Shown here in pieces: positions 25,674-35,012 of a stretch of DNA of 64,000 nt. A model generated the notes under the pieces. The model saw only the letters and a list, made by a program, of their open reading frames with translations. It did not search any database and was not told where the DNA came from. Origin of the DNA: a virus. How positions within the stretch are numbered: the first letter of the stretch is position 1; each line of letters begins with the position of its first letter. The DNA lies in IMG/VR virus record IMGVR_UViG_3300008113_000010, positions 124,001 to 188,000 of that record. One strand, given 5' to 3'. The position numbers and the translations under genes are program-made.

Positions 25674-26513
25674 ATGTTAAGTTATATCGGAGGAAAATCA
25701 AAAATTGGAAAATGGATAGTCGAATACTATCCTGAGGATATGGAAACATATGTCGAAACATTCGGGGGAATGTTTTGGTGTTATTTCAACATGAATTTAG
25801 AAAAATTCACAAACCTCAAACGAGTGGTCTACAATGACTTCAACCCACTAAACTACAATCTATTTCAATGTGTTCAGAATCCTGCTGAACTCCAAAGAGT
25901 TTTGGACACCATACCGGTTCAAGAGTTTGGTAAATTAGTTACAGACATAAGTTACAAGGATAGATTCAGAGAGTATCAAACTGAATTATTTTCATCGGGA
26001 TTTACTATAAATTACCCTGACTACGAAGTTGCTGCAAAATACGTTTACATTGTCACTCAAGTGTTCAGTGGAAGTAAACCTGAAACTTCTAACTTTATAG
26101 ATTTGAAGGGAAAGTATCGTTCAAAATATTTGTCTTTCAGAGACAAACTATCTAATCCAAAATGGGTCGAACACTTTAATAAGATTACTCATGTTGAAAA
26201 TATGGATTTCCAAAAGGTTATAGAGAAATACGACTCCCCGTCAACTTATATTTACTTGGACCCACCATATTGGAAAACTGAAAATTACTATTCCAACCAT
26301 GATTTCGACAGAGCAGACCACGAAAGATTGGCAAATGTGTTGAATTCAGTCCAAAGTAAGTTTAGTTTATCTTACTACGATTTTGACCTTTTAAGTCAAT
26401 GGTATTCAACAGATAGATTCAGATGGGAAAAGAAGAAGTTTGCTAAAGCAGCTGCTGCGAAAAAAGGGACGAAACAAAATATGGGTGAAGAGCTCTTGAT
26501 ATTGAATTATTAG
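25674..26513 (+). CDS. Dam-type (D12 class) adenine methyltransferase
   Basis: 279 residues. N-terminal YIGGKSKIG (4-12) is the SAM-binding FxGGK-type motif of Dam-family enzymes. ETFGGMFWCYFN and VYNDFNP follow, and catalytic DPPY lies at 196-199. It methylates adenine N6, probably protecting phage DNA or adjusting packaging. The target site cannot be read from the protein; Dam relatives often use GATC. It has its own promoter. Confidence 0.85.
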   Translation: MLSYIGGKSKIGKWIVEYYPEDMETYVETFGGMFWCYFNMNLEKFTNLKRVVYNDFNPLNYNLFQCVQNPAELQRVLDTIPVQEFGKLVTDISYKDRFREYQTELFSSGFTINYPDYEVAAKYVYIVTQVFSGSKPETSNFIDLKGKYRSKYLSFRDKLSNPKWVEHFNKITHVENMDFQKVIEKYDSPSTYIYLDPPYWKTENYYSNHDFDRADHERLANVLNSVQSKFSLSYYDFDLLSQWYSTDRFRWEKKKFAKAAAAKKGTKQNMGEELLILNY

Positions 26514-26533
26514 TTATTTTTGTGTAATCAATA

Positions 26534-26540
26534 TATTTAT
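26534..26540 (+). promoter_or_regulatory. TATTTAT upstream motif
   Basis: TATTTAT 17 bases before ATG 26558, in the short gap after the methylase gene. Confidence 0.35.
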
Positions 26541-26557
26541 TAATAAATTCGTGGTAG

Positions 26558-27880
26558 ATGAAATTTACATCATTACTTAAAGATATTTTGTTGGAGCAAT
26601 CAAGATTTGAGATTTTGAGAAATGCTTTAACAAAACCTACTGAAGACAAGAAGGGAAAAAAACAAAAGCCCAAGATGACCGTGGCTGAATTTTTAAAATT
26701 GGTGCAGGCAGACCCTACCACTAAATTAAATAACGTTGACCCTGAGAGTGCAGACTCCAAAGAACTTGAAAAAATAAAGGCAGGTAAGTATGTTAACTGG
26801 CTCATCAAAAGTTTCTTGAACGTTAAGACTGAAAGACAACCTGGTGATACGGGTTATGAAAGAGAACTTGCTCAAGTAAAGGAAACATTCTTGGAAGACC
26901 TGTATAAGGTTACAGATGATTTGAAGAAATTCGGAAGATTTTACAAACGTATTCCTTTGGAAAAAAGGGATATAATGAAGTTGACTCCTGACCAATTGTA
27001 TGACGAAGTTAAAGACTTCGACCTTACGATGGCAACAACAACTAAAGCAGAAAGAAAAACTGCCGAAGTTCACCCTGGTGCTGAACTCATGTATGACGGT
27101 GAAGATTGGAGAGTGATTAAGATTGAAGACAAGGGTTTATCAGGAAAAGAAGCCGCATGTTTTTACGGTGGAAATAATAGAGAGACTAGATGGTGCACTT
27201 CTGCACCTGGATTGTCTTGGTTTGATAGATATATTAAGGACGGTCCATTATATGTTGTGTTCAATCCAAATGACCCTAACAAAGCCTCTGAAACAGGTTT
27301 ACCTGTTGAAAGATTTCAATTCCATTTCCCATCCAATCAATTTATGGACAAGGATGACCGTCAACAAGATTTAGTTGGGCTACTCAATGGAAGAATGTCT
27401 GAATTGAAACCGTTATTCAAACCAGAATTTGCAAAAGGTTTGACTGTTGGAGGTGAAAAACTTGTTATTGATAGTTTTTCTCATGGTGCAATTGGAAAAT
27501 TCATTGCCCTTTATGGTTTAGACGATTTGATAGATAACTTACCATCTACCTTGACTGAATTTCAAATCCAAAATAGAGACAAAAATAATATTATTATTAA
27601 CATTCCTGAATCGATTTCTAGATTCAAAGACTTGAGAATGATATTACTTGATAATTGTGTTGAAACTGTGCCCGATTCAATTTGTGAATTACCAAAGTTG
27701 AAGTTCTTAGCACTTATTAATAACAAACAACTTACTTCTATCCCTGAATGTGTGTGTAACATGCCGAGTCTTTTCTTTATTAATCTGAAAGGAAGTGACA
27801 ATTGTCAAGTTCCTGAATGTATCAAAAGAAAAGGTAGTGACATGGGTAACAATATGTGGGATTTGGAAGGTGAGGAATAA
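26558..27880 (+). CDS. WCT-motif protein with leucine-rich repeats
   Basis: 440 residues. The N-terminus MKFTSLLKDILLEQ ends in an [LI]xE site. A Lys-rich helical region follows, then a domain near 200-235 with CFYGGNNRETRWCTSAPG and GPLYVVF, shared with the protein at 42760-44520. Residues about 328-430 are leucine-rich repeats (IPESISRFKDLRMILLDN, VPDSICELPKLKFLALINN, IPECVCNMPSLFFINL). LRRs bind other proteins and are uncommon in phages. Possible injected or virion-associated protein; function not known. Confidence 0.65.
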   Translation: MKFTSLLKDILLEQSRFEILRNALTKPTEDKKGKKQKPKMTVAEFLKLVQADPTTKLNNVDPESADSKELEKIKAGKYVNWLIKSFLNVKTERQPGDTGYERELAQVKETFLEDLYKVTDDLKKFGRFYKRIPLEKRDIMKLTPDQLYDEVKDFDLTMATTTKAERKTAEVHPGAELMYDGEDWRVIKIEDKGLSGKEAACFYGGNNRETRWCTSAPGLSWFDRYIKDGPLYVVFNPNDPNKASETGLPVERFQFHFPSNQFMDKDDRQQDLVGLLNGRMSELKPLFKPEFAKGLTVGGEKLVIDSFSHGAIGKFIALYGLDDLIDNLPSTLTEFQIQNRDKNNIIINIPESISRFKDLRMILLDNCVETVPDSICELPKLKFLALINNKQLTSIPECVCNMPSLFFINLKGSDNCQVPECIKRKGSDMGNNMWDLEGEE

Positions 27881-27890
27881 TCATTTCACT

Positions 27891-28169
27891 ATGAGCGTAG
27901 ATGTTGACATATATATGAATAACATCGTCAAGTTTTTCAAGGAAAATCCAAAAGACTTATTTAATCTTATTCCAAAAGACAAGGAAGAAGAATTTTATGT
28001 AAAGATTCGTGAGGTAGCCTTTGATAATATCGAAAATGGTAAAGAGGTTAGTTTAACTCAGAAACAACTCATTGACGTGTGTAGAGAGCTTAATCAGAAA
28101 CCAATCGAAACTAAAGAATTATTTGCACCTTTCTTCAAGACTAAATTTGGTCTAGTTTGTTTAAATTAA
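27891..28169 (+). CDS. Small acidic phage protein
   Basis: 92 residues from ATG 27891 (10 bases after the previous stop; ATG 27915 is also possible). Helical, with SLTQKQLIDVCRELN and an end FKTKFGLVCLN, where the terminal hydrophobic strand looks conserved. No family named. Followed by the DUF932 promoter. Confidence 0.6.
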   Translation: MSVDVDIYMNNIVKFFKENPKDLFNLIPKDKEEEFYVKIREVAFDNIENGKEVSLTQKQLIDVCRELNQKPIETKELFAPFFKTKFGLVCLN

Positions 28170-28171
28170 TT

Positions 28172-28201
28172 TTTGTAATTCAAATTAATACTGTATCTTT
28201 G
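28172..28201 (+). promoter_or_regulatory. Bacteroidetes-type promoter
   Basis: TTTG (28172-28175), 18 bases, TATCTTTG (28194-28201, exact). The ATG at 28220 leaves a leader of about 11 bases. AAATTAATA occurs on both sides of the -7 box. Confidence 0.7.
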
Positions 28202-28219
28202 TAATCTAAATTAATAAAC

Positions 28220-28975
28220 ATGATTACACTCGATTCTATTCGTAACACAGTTCCCGCCGTTTTCTCTACAAGTGCAGACCCTAAAATGTCTGAGAAGTAT
28301 ACCTTCGTTCCAACCATGGAAATTTTGGAAAATTTTGACCGTGAAGGTTGGAGACTCTATTCCGCAAAACAAATAGGTCAAGGTCGTTTTTCGAGTCACG
28401 AACTACGTTTAAGAAATGGAGAATTACCTCAAGTCGGAGATTCATTGGTTGAGGCAGTGATTCGAAATTCACACAATGGCATGAGCACCTTTTCAGTGAG
28501 CGCCGGTCTTTTCCGTTTGGTTTGCTCAAATGGTCTTACTGTTCCAACATCAGTTGCTGACAGTATTTCTGTTAAACATATGCGTGTTGACATGGGGGTT
28601 GTTCGTCAAATCACTGATGAGTTCGCTGACCGTCTCCCACTTATCCAAAGAGCTGTAGGTCGTATGGAAACGACAGAACTCAACGAAGAAAGAACAATTG
28701 ATATGATGAATAAGGCATCCCTCCTTCGTTGGGAAAAAGGTTCAGTTCCTACCTCAATAAACGTTGAAGAATTACTTCGTCCCGAGAGAGATGCTGATAG
28801 CGGTAATTCTGTTTGGAAAGTCTTTAATGTGATTCAAGAAAAATTTGTCCGTGGTGGAACTAAATATCAATCCAAGAGAGGTCGTTTGGTTACAATGAAG
28901 GAATTGAAAAACTTCCAAACCATTAATAAAATCAACACCGGTCTTTGGGAATTGGCTGAATCATATTGTGGTTAA
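28220..28975 (+). CDS. DUF932 (phage/plasmid-like) protein
   Basis: 251 residues. The stretch with YTFVPTMEILE, GWRLYSAKQ and then NSHNGMSTFSVSAGLFRLVC, CSNGLTV matches the DUF932 family of phage and plasmid proteins. The family is often expressed strongly from mobile elements; its biochemical role is unknown. It has its own promoter and terminator and so is a single-gene unit. Its codon use looks slightly more GC-rich than its neighbours, fitting high expression or separate origin. Confidence 0.75.
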   Translation: MITLDSIRNTVPAVFSTSADPKMSEKYTFVPTMEILENFDREGWRLYSAKQIGQGRFSSHELRLRNGELPQVGDSLVEAVIRNSHNGMSTFSVSAGLFRLVCSNGLTVPTSVADSISVKHMRVDMGVVRQITDEFADRLPLIQRAVGRMETTELNEERTIDMMNKASLLRWEKGSVPTSINVEELLRPERDADSGNSVWKVFNVIQEKFVRGGTKYQSKRGRLVTMKELKNFQTINKINTGLWELAESYCG

Positions 28976-28980
28976 TTTTT

Positions 28981-29007
28981 GAAGGGAGTTTTCTCCCTTC
29001 TTTTTTT
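28981..29007 (+). terminator. Rho-independent terminator after DUF932 gene
   Basis: GAAGGGAG (28981-28988), loop TTTT, CTCCCTTC (28993-29000), then seven T. The T-run abuts the next -7 element at 29010, packing terminator and promoter together. Confidence 0.88.
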
Positions 29008-29009
29008 AT

Positions 29010-29017
29010 TATATTTG
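29010..29017 (+). promoter_or_regulatory. Promoter -7 element
   Basis: TATATTTG exact, 7 bases before ATG 29025. The upstream -33 region is occupied by the terminator hairpin and shows no well-spaced TTTG. Confidence 0.5.
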
Positions 29018-29024
29018 TATACTA

Positions 29025-30638
29025 ATGACTGAAATCTATAAAGTAAATTTTACAAAATTCATTTCTGAAAAATATAGAGACCACTCATCTTTGAATGAGA
29101 GGAATATAGTTTTTGGAGAAACAGAGGACTTGAGACATCCTTTATTCGTAATTGAAAACAAATTTCACGATGAGGAAACATTCGTAAAGAATTTTGCCAA
29201 CCCCATCTATGCTGTAAACAGGTATTACAGTATGATTGTAATTGAAGAAAAAGATGATAAATTATCCTTGAAATTTTTCTATGGTGGAAAGGCCAGAGGG
29301 GTTGGGAAGCCATGGTTCAAAGTCTCTAAAAATGTTGAATTTCTAACCGTAAACAAAAAGACGGGCGATTTTTATAGAGGATATTTGCACAATTACCAAA
29401 AGAAAAAAAAATTCACTAAATCCATACGAAGAAATTATTTTCCTAATAACCCTTTTTCCTCTATACTGTCAAGTATCAAAAATCATCTCTCCAATTTTTG
29501 TGACAACTCATCTGAGGTTATTTTCGAAGTTGCTAATAAATTCTTCGAAAGAATAGATTTAAATTTGGATAAATTGGATAATGATGAAAAATTAATGAAA
29601 TTCTATTTGGACAAAAAGGGTTTCAAGTATCCAAATAATTTTTGGATTTATGTGAATTTCATGTGGGGTAAGGATTACAGAAAAATCTTGAAAAAAAATG
29701 ACAAGAAAATTGTTGATACATTTATGCAAGTTTGGAGTTTTAAAGGAAAAAAACTTAAAAAATATCTACATGAAGTAAATTTTCTCAATGTTGAACTTTA
29801 TACTTGTGCTAAGAAATTATTCGGAGAGGATTGGTTAAATCAAGATGGTGATATCATCAAAGAAATTCTAAGTTCTCAAGGGAAATCCATATCAATACCT
29901 GATAATTTCAAAAATTATCTTTCCAACGAAGAATTGAAAAAAGTTTATTCTGTTTTTAAAGGAATGATTCTCAATGACACAATGAACAATTGGACATTTA
30001 ATGACCATGTAAGAACCTACACTTCCTTAAAAGAATTCGGTGAGACTGAAACAAGGTGGACGACTGATGGTAATGATTACAATAAATTCCAAGCAGAACA
30101 CTTGGATTGGACTGATAAATTGGACCATTATCGTAAAGGGTCTTACATAAGACTTTATCCTGAGTATTTTTATGACAGAATCGAAAAACCTTTAGATGAT
30201 TTTTTTCCTGTCTTATTGAAAACTAGTGAAGAATATAATCATGAAAGTTTTAATCAATCCAACTGTGTAAAAGGATATATTGGTAAAGCGGGTTCCATGA
30301 TAATTTCACTTAGAAAAAATTCAATTGATTCCACAGAAAGAGCAACGATTGAATATAGAATTGTTTTTCTGAAAAATATAGACAAAATACATGTGGATAG
30401 AGTTCAAACTTTAGGAAAATTCAATCAAAAACTTGATTCATCTTGGAGTAAGGTTCTATTGAAATTAGATGAAGTTGTCTTATCTTGCTTTGAGGATAAA
30501 AAATTCGAAACAGTCTCGATAGAAAAAGTTTGTAACAACGGAATCAAACTTTCCTCAGGTTCTCATTTTGATGATGATGGAAACTTGATTTGGACTGAGA
30601 GAAAAACAACAAACAATTATTACACATGGGATTTTTAG
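29025..30638 (+). CDS. PcfJ-like protein
   Basis: 537 residues, Lys- and aromatic-rich. Residues about 405-450 (FNQSNCVKGYIGKAGSMI, SLRKNS, ERATIEYRIVF) fit the conserved block of PcfJ-like proteins of conjugative plasmids and phages: a Cys in place of HC, then IxSLR and ATIEY. PcfJ proteins have no settled biochemical role. The long N-terminal part has no recognised domain. It overlaps the next gene by 13 bases. Confidence 0.6.
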   Translation: MTEIYKVNFTKFISEKYRDHSSLNERNIVFGETEDLRHPLFVIENKFHDEETFVKNFANPIYAVNRYYSMIVIEEKDDKLSLKFFYGGKARGVGKPWFKVSKNVEFLTVNKKTGDFYRGYLHNYQKKKKFTKSIRRNYFPNNPFSSILSSIKNHLSNFCDNSSEVIFEVANKFFERIDLNLDKLDNDEKLMKFYLDKKGFKYPNNFWIYVNFMWGKDYRKILKKNDKKIVDTFMQVWSFKGKKLKKYLHEVNFLNVELYTCAKKLFGEDWLNQDGDIIKEILSSQGKSISIPDNFKNYLSNEELKKVYSVFKGMILNDTMNNWTFNDHVRTYTSLKEFGETETRWTTDGNDYNKFQAEHLDWTDKLDHYRKGSYIRLYPEYFYDRIEKPLDDFFPVLLKTSEEYNHESFNQSNCVKGYIGKAGSMIISLRKNSIDSTERATIEYRIVFLKNIDKIHVDRVQTLGKFNQKLDSSWSKVLLKLDEVVLSCFEDKKFETVSIEKVCNNGIKLSSGSHFDDDGNLIWTERKTTNNYYTWDF

Positions 30639-30985
30639 GTAAACCAGATTTTATTAATCAATTAGAAAAAAAAGAAGGTATTTTTTCCCTTTTGGATTTT
30701 CACAGATATCCAGATGATTTAATCAAGTATTTGGATGAAAAAAAACTTAAGAGAGTTTATGAGAGAGGAGTAGTTTCCAACCGAGGCAAAGCTAAATGGG
30801 AGGAAGTCATTTACGAAACAGCTCAAAAGTTCTATCTTCAAGTTAATACAATAAACGTAAATGGAGAAGATGAGTTTGGACTCACTATTTATTATAAACC
30901 TGAACAATTTAAAGAACTTGTTTTTTTAACAACTCAACTTTTAAAACCCTTCAAAGATGGAACAGATAACAACGGAACAACTTAA
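30626..30985 (+). CDS. Protein of unknown function
   Basis: 119 residues, alpha/beta, no Cys motif or membrane span. Overlaps the PcfJ-like gene before it and the thioredoxin gene after it (29 bases), so it is likely translated with both. No family recognised. Its first 40 residues are helical and charged (FHRYPDDLIKYLDEKKL). Confidence 0.6.
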   Translation: MGFLGKPDFINQLEKKEGIFSLLDFHRYPDDLIKYLDEKKLKRVYERGVVSNRGKAKWEEVIYETAQKFYLQVNTINVNGEDEFGLTIYYKPEQFKELVFLTTQLLKPFKDGTDNNGTT

Positions 30986-31280
30986 ACAAAAAATTAACAA
31001 CGGAGAAAATTTTGTATTGGATTTGTTTGCAACATGGTGCGGACCTTGTAAAATAATGTTATACAATCTCGAAAAGGTGAACGAATCCCTGATTAGTGAG
31101 TCAACAAGTTCACCCAAGTATTCAATCTATAAGTTGGATATTGATTCCGATAGAGAGTATGTCGTAAACGAACTTCAAATCAGAAGTGTTCCAACAATTA
31201 AAATATTTAAAGAAGGTAAAGAGGTGTTTTCTAAACCTGGTGTCATGACTGCACCCGAAGTATTAAATCTTTTAGATTAA
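30957..31280 (+). CDS. Thioredoxin
   Basis: 107 residues with the active site WCGPCK (C28, C31) after the strand FVLDLFAT, and the cis-Pro loop VPTIKIF near residue 79-85. Full thioredoxin fold length. Cytoplasmic disulfide reductant; phage copies commonly support ribonucleotide reductase or polymerase processivity. Directly followed by a glutaredoxin-like gene after one base. Confidence 0.88.
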   Translation: MEQITTEQLKQKINNGENFVLDLFATWCGPCKIMLYNLEKVNESLISESTSSPKYSIYKLDIDSDREYVVNELQIRSVPTIKIFKEGKEVFSKPGVMTAPEVLNLLD

Positions 31281-31281
31281 A

Positions 31282-31581
31282 ATGAAAAATTTAAACGTTA
31301 TAGTATACACAATGAAAGGATGTCCTCATTGTGATGAATTCAAAAAAATGTTGAGAACCGAAAACATAGACTTCTTTGAACGAGACATCGATGAGTATTC
31401 CAAAGAATATAATATGTATTCTGAAGTGACGGAAAATGACATGGTTCCAGCTTTGATGATTATCGAAGGTGACGATAAAGATTATGAACCTCATTTATAT
31501 GCTCCAGAAAGAAATTATAATGAATTAACTGAGGCAATTCAAATTATACAAGGACACAGAAAAAAATTAGGTATTATATAA
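31282..31581 (+). CDS. Glutaredoxin-like protein
   Basis: 99 residues, with CPHC at C14-C17 (YTMKGCPHCDEF) after the first strand, and a VPALMII cis-Pro segment near residue 55-61. A two-Cys glutaredoxin-type redox protein. It pairs with the thioredoxin gene upstream. Converges with the minus-strand gene by 8 bases. Confidence 0.82.
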   Translation: MKNLNVIVYTMKGCPHCDEFKKMLRTENIDFFERDIDEYSKEYNMYSEVTENDMVPALMIIEGDDKDYEPHLYAPERNYNELTEAIQIIQGHRKKLGII

Positions 31582-32287
31582 TAATAAATCCCTCAACCTT
31601 TTCTTTCAAAAAATCATATTCGTAAAGTGGGTCTGTGAGTTCGATACTCCAATCCACTTTTTTTATTTCTTTGGCGATTGGCTCCATATTGAAATCAAAT
31701 ATATCTAAGACCGCAGAACGAAGCACTTCATCCTTTGTTTTGTAAAATCCATCGTAAACGCTGAATCCAAATTCATTTTCATCATTTCTCTCATTTGTTA
31801 GATGAAATTCCAAACTCGTGACAAGGTAATTGGATGGAATGTTGTAGAATATTTTTTTCCCATAATAATAAAGTAATCTACCCTGAGTTAGGGAATAACC
31901 GTGGGGAAATGAAGAAACGTATACTAATTCATCAGTTTCTTCGGAAATCTCATTTTTTTCGATTTCGGTTTGATTATATGAACAGTTGGAGGTATTACTG
32001 TGGTATGTGTGGGAAATTGACTTTACATCAGGTAAATCAGAATCATATTCAATTAAGTCAATTGTATGGGTGAGTTTAGAGGGTATTTCGAATCTCTCAT
32101 TAAATTTAGAAATTATGTTTGGTAAAAATAAAACTTCTTTTGAAGTGGTTTTTCCTTTGATAACAAAAAAATTACCACAGTCGATTACTTTTATTATTGA
32201 GTTCTCTTCAGTTGATATCTCAGAAAGAATGTAGTCTGAAAGTAAGTTTACAACGTAAGATTTGCTACCTATTTTTTTTAATGTCAT
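31574..32287 (-). CDS. Protein of unknown function, minus strand
   Basis: 237 residues, beta-rich and acidic, Ser/Tyr-rich middle (HTYHSNTSNCSYNQ). No family recognised. It reads toward the glutaredoxin gene and away from the collagen-like fibre genes, with a 100-base gap (32288-32387) that holds an AT-rich tract and a TATTTAT motif for the plus strand. Confidence 0.6.
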   Translation of the reverse strand: MTLKKIGSKSYVVNLLSDYILSEISTEENSIIKVIDCGNFFVIKGKTTSKEVLFLPNIISKFNERFEIPSKLTHTIDLIEYDSDLPDVKSISHTYHSNTSNCSYNQTEIEKNEISEETDELVYVSSFPHGYSLTQGRLLYYYGKKIFYNIPSNYLVTSLEFHLTNERNDENEFGFSVYDGFYKTKDEVLRSAVLDIFDFNMEPIAKEIKKVDWSIELTDPLYEYDFLKEKVEGFIII

Positions 32288-32360
32288 AAATTAATAATTA
32301 TAATAGTGTCAATTATAAAATTTTCCAAAATAAAAATGAATACAAATTCTATTCAACTTG

Positions 32361-32367
32361 TATTTAT
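32361..32367 (+). promoter_or_regulatory. TATTTAT / TATAAATA palindromic motif before fibre genes
   Basis: TATTTATATAAATA (32361-32374) holds TATTTAT and, on the sense strand, TATAAATA, the T4-type late promoter octamer. ATG 32388 follows. Candidate late promoter for the three-gene fibre unit. Confidence 0.45.
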
Positions 32368-32387
32368 ATAAATAGAAAAAAACATTC

Positions 32388-35012
32388 ATGGGTGATATTT
32401 TAATAGTTCCGAGTAATTCCATTTCTAGAACACCAGACAGAGTCCCTTATATAAATTGGGTTAACAGTGGAACAAGTGTTTGGAGAGTTGTGCCAACGGG
32501 TAAGATTAATCTTAGCTCAGCATCAGTTACTAATCAATTAGTTATTGACCGTTCTAGCCAAACAATTGGTGTTGTAACGCTTAATGTTTCTGATTATTTT
32601 GCTATTGACTCAGTTCAAGTAATTGATGGAACTTTGGATTGGATTGGACCAACCACAGGTATTGCAGGAGCTCAAGGGGCTCAGGGTCACCAAGGTGCGC
32701 AGGGCAATACAGGTGCACAGGGTGATACGGGTGCACAGGGAAATTTGGGTGCACAAGGGTTACAAGGAATACAAGGTGCACAAGGTGATACAGGTGCACA
32801 AGGTCAGGTTGGACCCCAAGGGGCACAGGGTGCTAAAGGCACAACCCAGGGTGCACAGGGTAATACAGGTGCACAAGGAGCCACGGGAAATACCGGTGCA
32901 CAAGGAAATACAGGTGCACAGGGTAATACAGGTGCACAAGGAGCCACAGGTAACACAGGAGCGCAAGGTAACACGGGAGCTCAAGGAAATGTTGGACCAC
33001 AAGGGGCCACAGGTAATACAGGAGCACAAGGAAATACAGGTGCACAGGGTCATACAGGTGCTCAAGGAGCTACAGGTAACACAGGAGCACAAGGTAATAC
33101 AGGAGCACAAGGAAATGTTGGTCCACAAGGGGCCACAGGTAATACAGGAGCACAAGGTAATACAGGAGCACAAGGAAATGTTGGACCACAAGGGGCCACA
33201 GGTAACACAGGGGCTCAGGGAGCTACCGGGGCTACAGGTAACGTAGGACCACAAGGAGCCACAGGTAACACAGGAGCACAAGGTAATACAGGAGCACAAG
33301 GAAATGTTGGCCCACAAGGAGCCACAGGTAATACAGGTGCACAAGGACCTACAGGTTCTACAGGTGCAGTAGGACCTCAAGGTGCTACAGGTCCTCAAGG
33401 GGCTCAAGGACCACAAGGTGCGACGGGTCATGCTGGTGCTCAGGGTGCTACAGGACCACAAGGAGCACAGGGACCAACAGGAAATACAGGTCATCCAGGT
33501 GCACAAGGTGCTACGGGGAATGCTGGTTCTACTGGGGCACAAGGTGCGACGGGTCATGCGGGTGCTCAAGGTGCTACAGGACCACAAGGTGCACAGGGGC
33601 CAACAGGAAACACAGGTCACCCTGGTGCTCAAGGTGCTACAGGTAATGCAGGTTCGACGGGTGCTCAAGGAGCCACAGGACATCCAGGAGCTCAAGGAGC
33701 AACAGGACCAACAGGACCTCAAGGTGCTCAAGGTGCCGTTGGTCATACAGGAGCACAAGGAGCCACAGGACCACAAGGTCCAACAGGTTCGGGTGGAGGA
33801 ACAGGACATCCAGGAGCACAAGGAGCCACAGGACCACAAGGTCCTCAAGGTTCAGGTGGAGGAACAGGACATCCAGGAGCACAGGGAGCCACAGGACCAC
33901 AAGGTCCAACAGGTTCTGGTGGAGGAACAGGACATCCAGGAGCACAAGGTGCCACAGGACCACAAGGTGCACAAGGTGCAGGGGGTAATACAGGTGCAAT
34001 TGGTCCTCAGGGAGCAACAGGTGCTCAGGGTTCACAGGGTGGTAAGGGTGCTACAGGTCATCCAGGTGCACAAGGAGCAACAGGAAATCAAGGTGCTCAA
34101 GGTGCTCCAGGACCACAAGGTGGAACAGGAGGTCAGGGTGCTCAAGGTGCTCAAGGTCCTCAAGGTGGTGGGGGTGCTACGGGTAGCCAAGGGGCGCAAG
34201 GAGCTGCTGGACCGAAAGGTCCAAACGGAGGTCAAGGTGCTCAAGGTGCACCAGGTGTAACAGGACCTCAAGGTAACCAAGGTGCACAAGGACCAGGTGG
34301 TCCTACTGGTCCTACGGGTAACCAAGGTGCACAAGGGTCGGGTGGTCCTACGGGTCCTACGGGTCCTACGGGAGGACAAGGAGCCCAAGGTGCACAAGGT
34401 GCAACAGGACCTGGCTCGTTCACCTCTTGTTTTGTTCAGAATCTATGTGGTGATTCTTATTACGCCATTTGTGTAAACGCGGGGGCATGTCAAAACAGAA
34501 CAGTTTATTCCCAAGATATTAACTGGCAAGCAAATTTTAGCATCCAACTCGCTTCAGATGTTACAACTTGTCAAAACTCAACATTTCAGTGGACCTATGG
34601 TTCAATTACGATTGGTGTTACATATTTGTATTATGGTTCTACTAACTTCAATGGTTATTTTACATACGGGGGCAGCTGCTCTGATAGAAGAGTCAAATAT
34701 AATGTTAAATCACTTGATAATACACTTGAAAAAATTCTTGAACTTAGAGTCGTAGAATACGATTGGAATGAAAAGTTGACGAAAAGCGATTACATTAAAA
34801 GATTAAACAATAACAAGCTTCACTCGATTGGTCTGATAGCTCAAAATGTTAAAGAATTTTTCCCGACAGTAGTTAAAATCGGTTCTGATGGTTTTTATAC
34901 TGTTGAATATAATAGAATGAACGCCGTTTTGATTGAAGGTATTAAAGAGCAACAAGTATTTATATCAGATATCGAAAAACAAATAAATGAACTTGAAAAC
35001 CTTCTTAATTAA
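32388..35012 (+). CDS. Collagen-like tail fibre 1 with S74 chaperone
   Basis: 874 residues. N-terminal beta domain (1-93) for attachment, then about 580 residues of Gly-X-Y collagen-like repeat ([20 protein letters not shown] types), a small non-repeat head (about 675-763) with Cys residues, and a C-terminal Peptidase_S74 intramolecular chaperone from SDRRVKYNV (about 764) to the end, containing [13 protein letters not shown]. The chaperone trimerises the fibre and is usually self-cleaved. Fibre for host attachment. Stop overlaps the next start (TAATG). Confidence 0.88.
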   Translation: MGDILIVPSNSISRTPDRVPYINWVNSGTSVWRVVPTGKINLSSASVTNQLVIDRSSQTIGVVTLNVSDYFAIDSVQVIDGTLDWIGPTTGIAGAQGAQGHQGAQGNTGAQGDTGAQGNLGAQGLQGIQGAQGDTGAQGQVGPQGAQGAKGTTQGAQGNTGAQGATGNTGAQGNTGAQGNTGAQGATGNTGAQGNTGAQGNVGPQGATGNTGAQGNTGAQGHTGAQGATGNTGAQGNTGAQGNVGPQGATGNTGAQGNTGAQGNVGPQGATGNTGAQGATGATGNVGPQGATGNTGAQGNTGAQGNVGPQGATGNTGAQGPTGSTGAVGPQGATGPQGAQGPQGATGHAGAQGATGPQGAQGPTGNTGHPGAQGATGNAGSTGAQGATGHAGAQGATGPQGAQGPTGNTGHPGAQGATGNAGSTGAQGATGHPGAQGATGPTGPQGAQGAVGHTGAQGATGPQGPTGSGGGTGHPGAQGATGPQGPQGSGGGTGHPGAQGATGPQGPTGSGGGTGHPGAQGATGPQGAQGAGGNTGAIGPQGATGAQGSQGGKGATGHPGAQGATGNQGAQGAPGPQGGTGGQGAQGAQGPQGGGGATGSQGAQGAAGPKGPNGGQGAQGAPGVTGPQGNQGAQGPGGPTGPTGNQGAQGSGGPTGPTGPTGGQGAQGAQGATGPGSFTSCFVQNLCGDSYYAICVNAGACQNRTVYSQDINWQANFSIQLASDVTTCQNSTFQWTYGSITIGVTYLYYGSTNFNGYFTYGGSCSDRRVKYNVKSLDNTLEKILELRVVEYDWNEKLTKSDYIKRLNNNKLHSIGLIAQNVKEFFPTVVKIGSDGFYTVEYNRMNAVLIEGIKEQQVFISDIEKQINELENLLN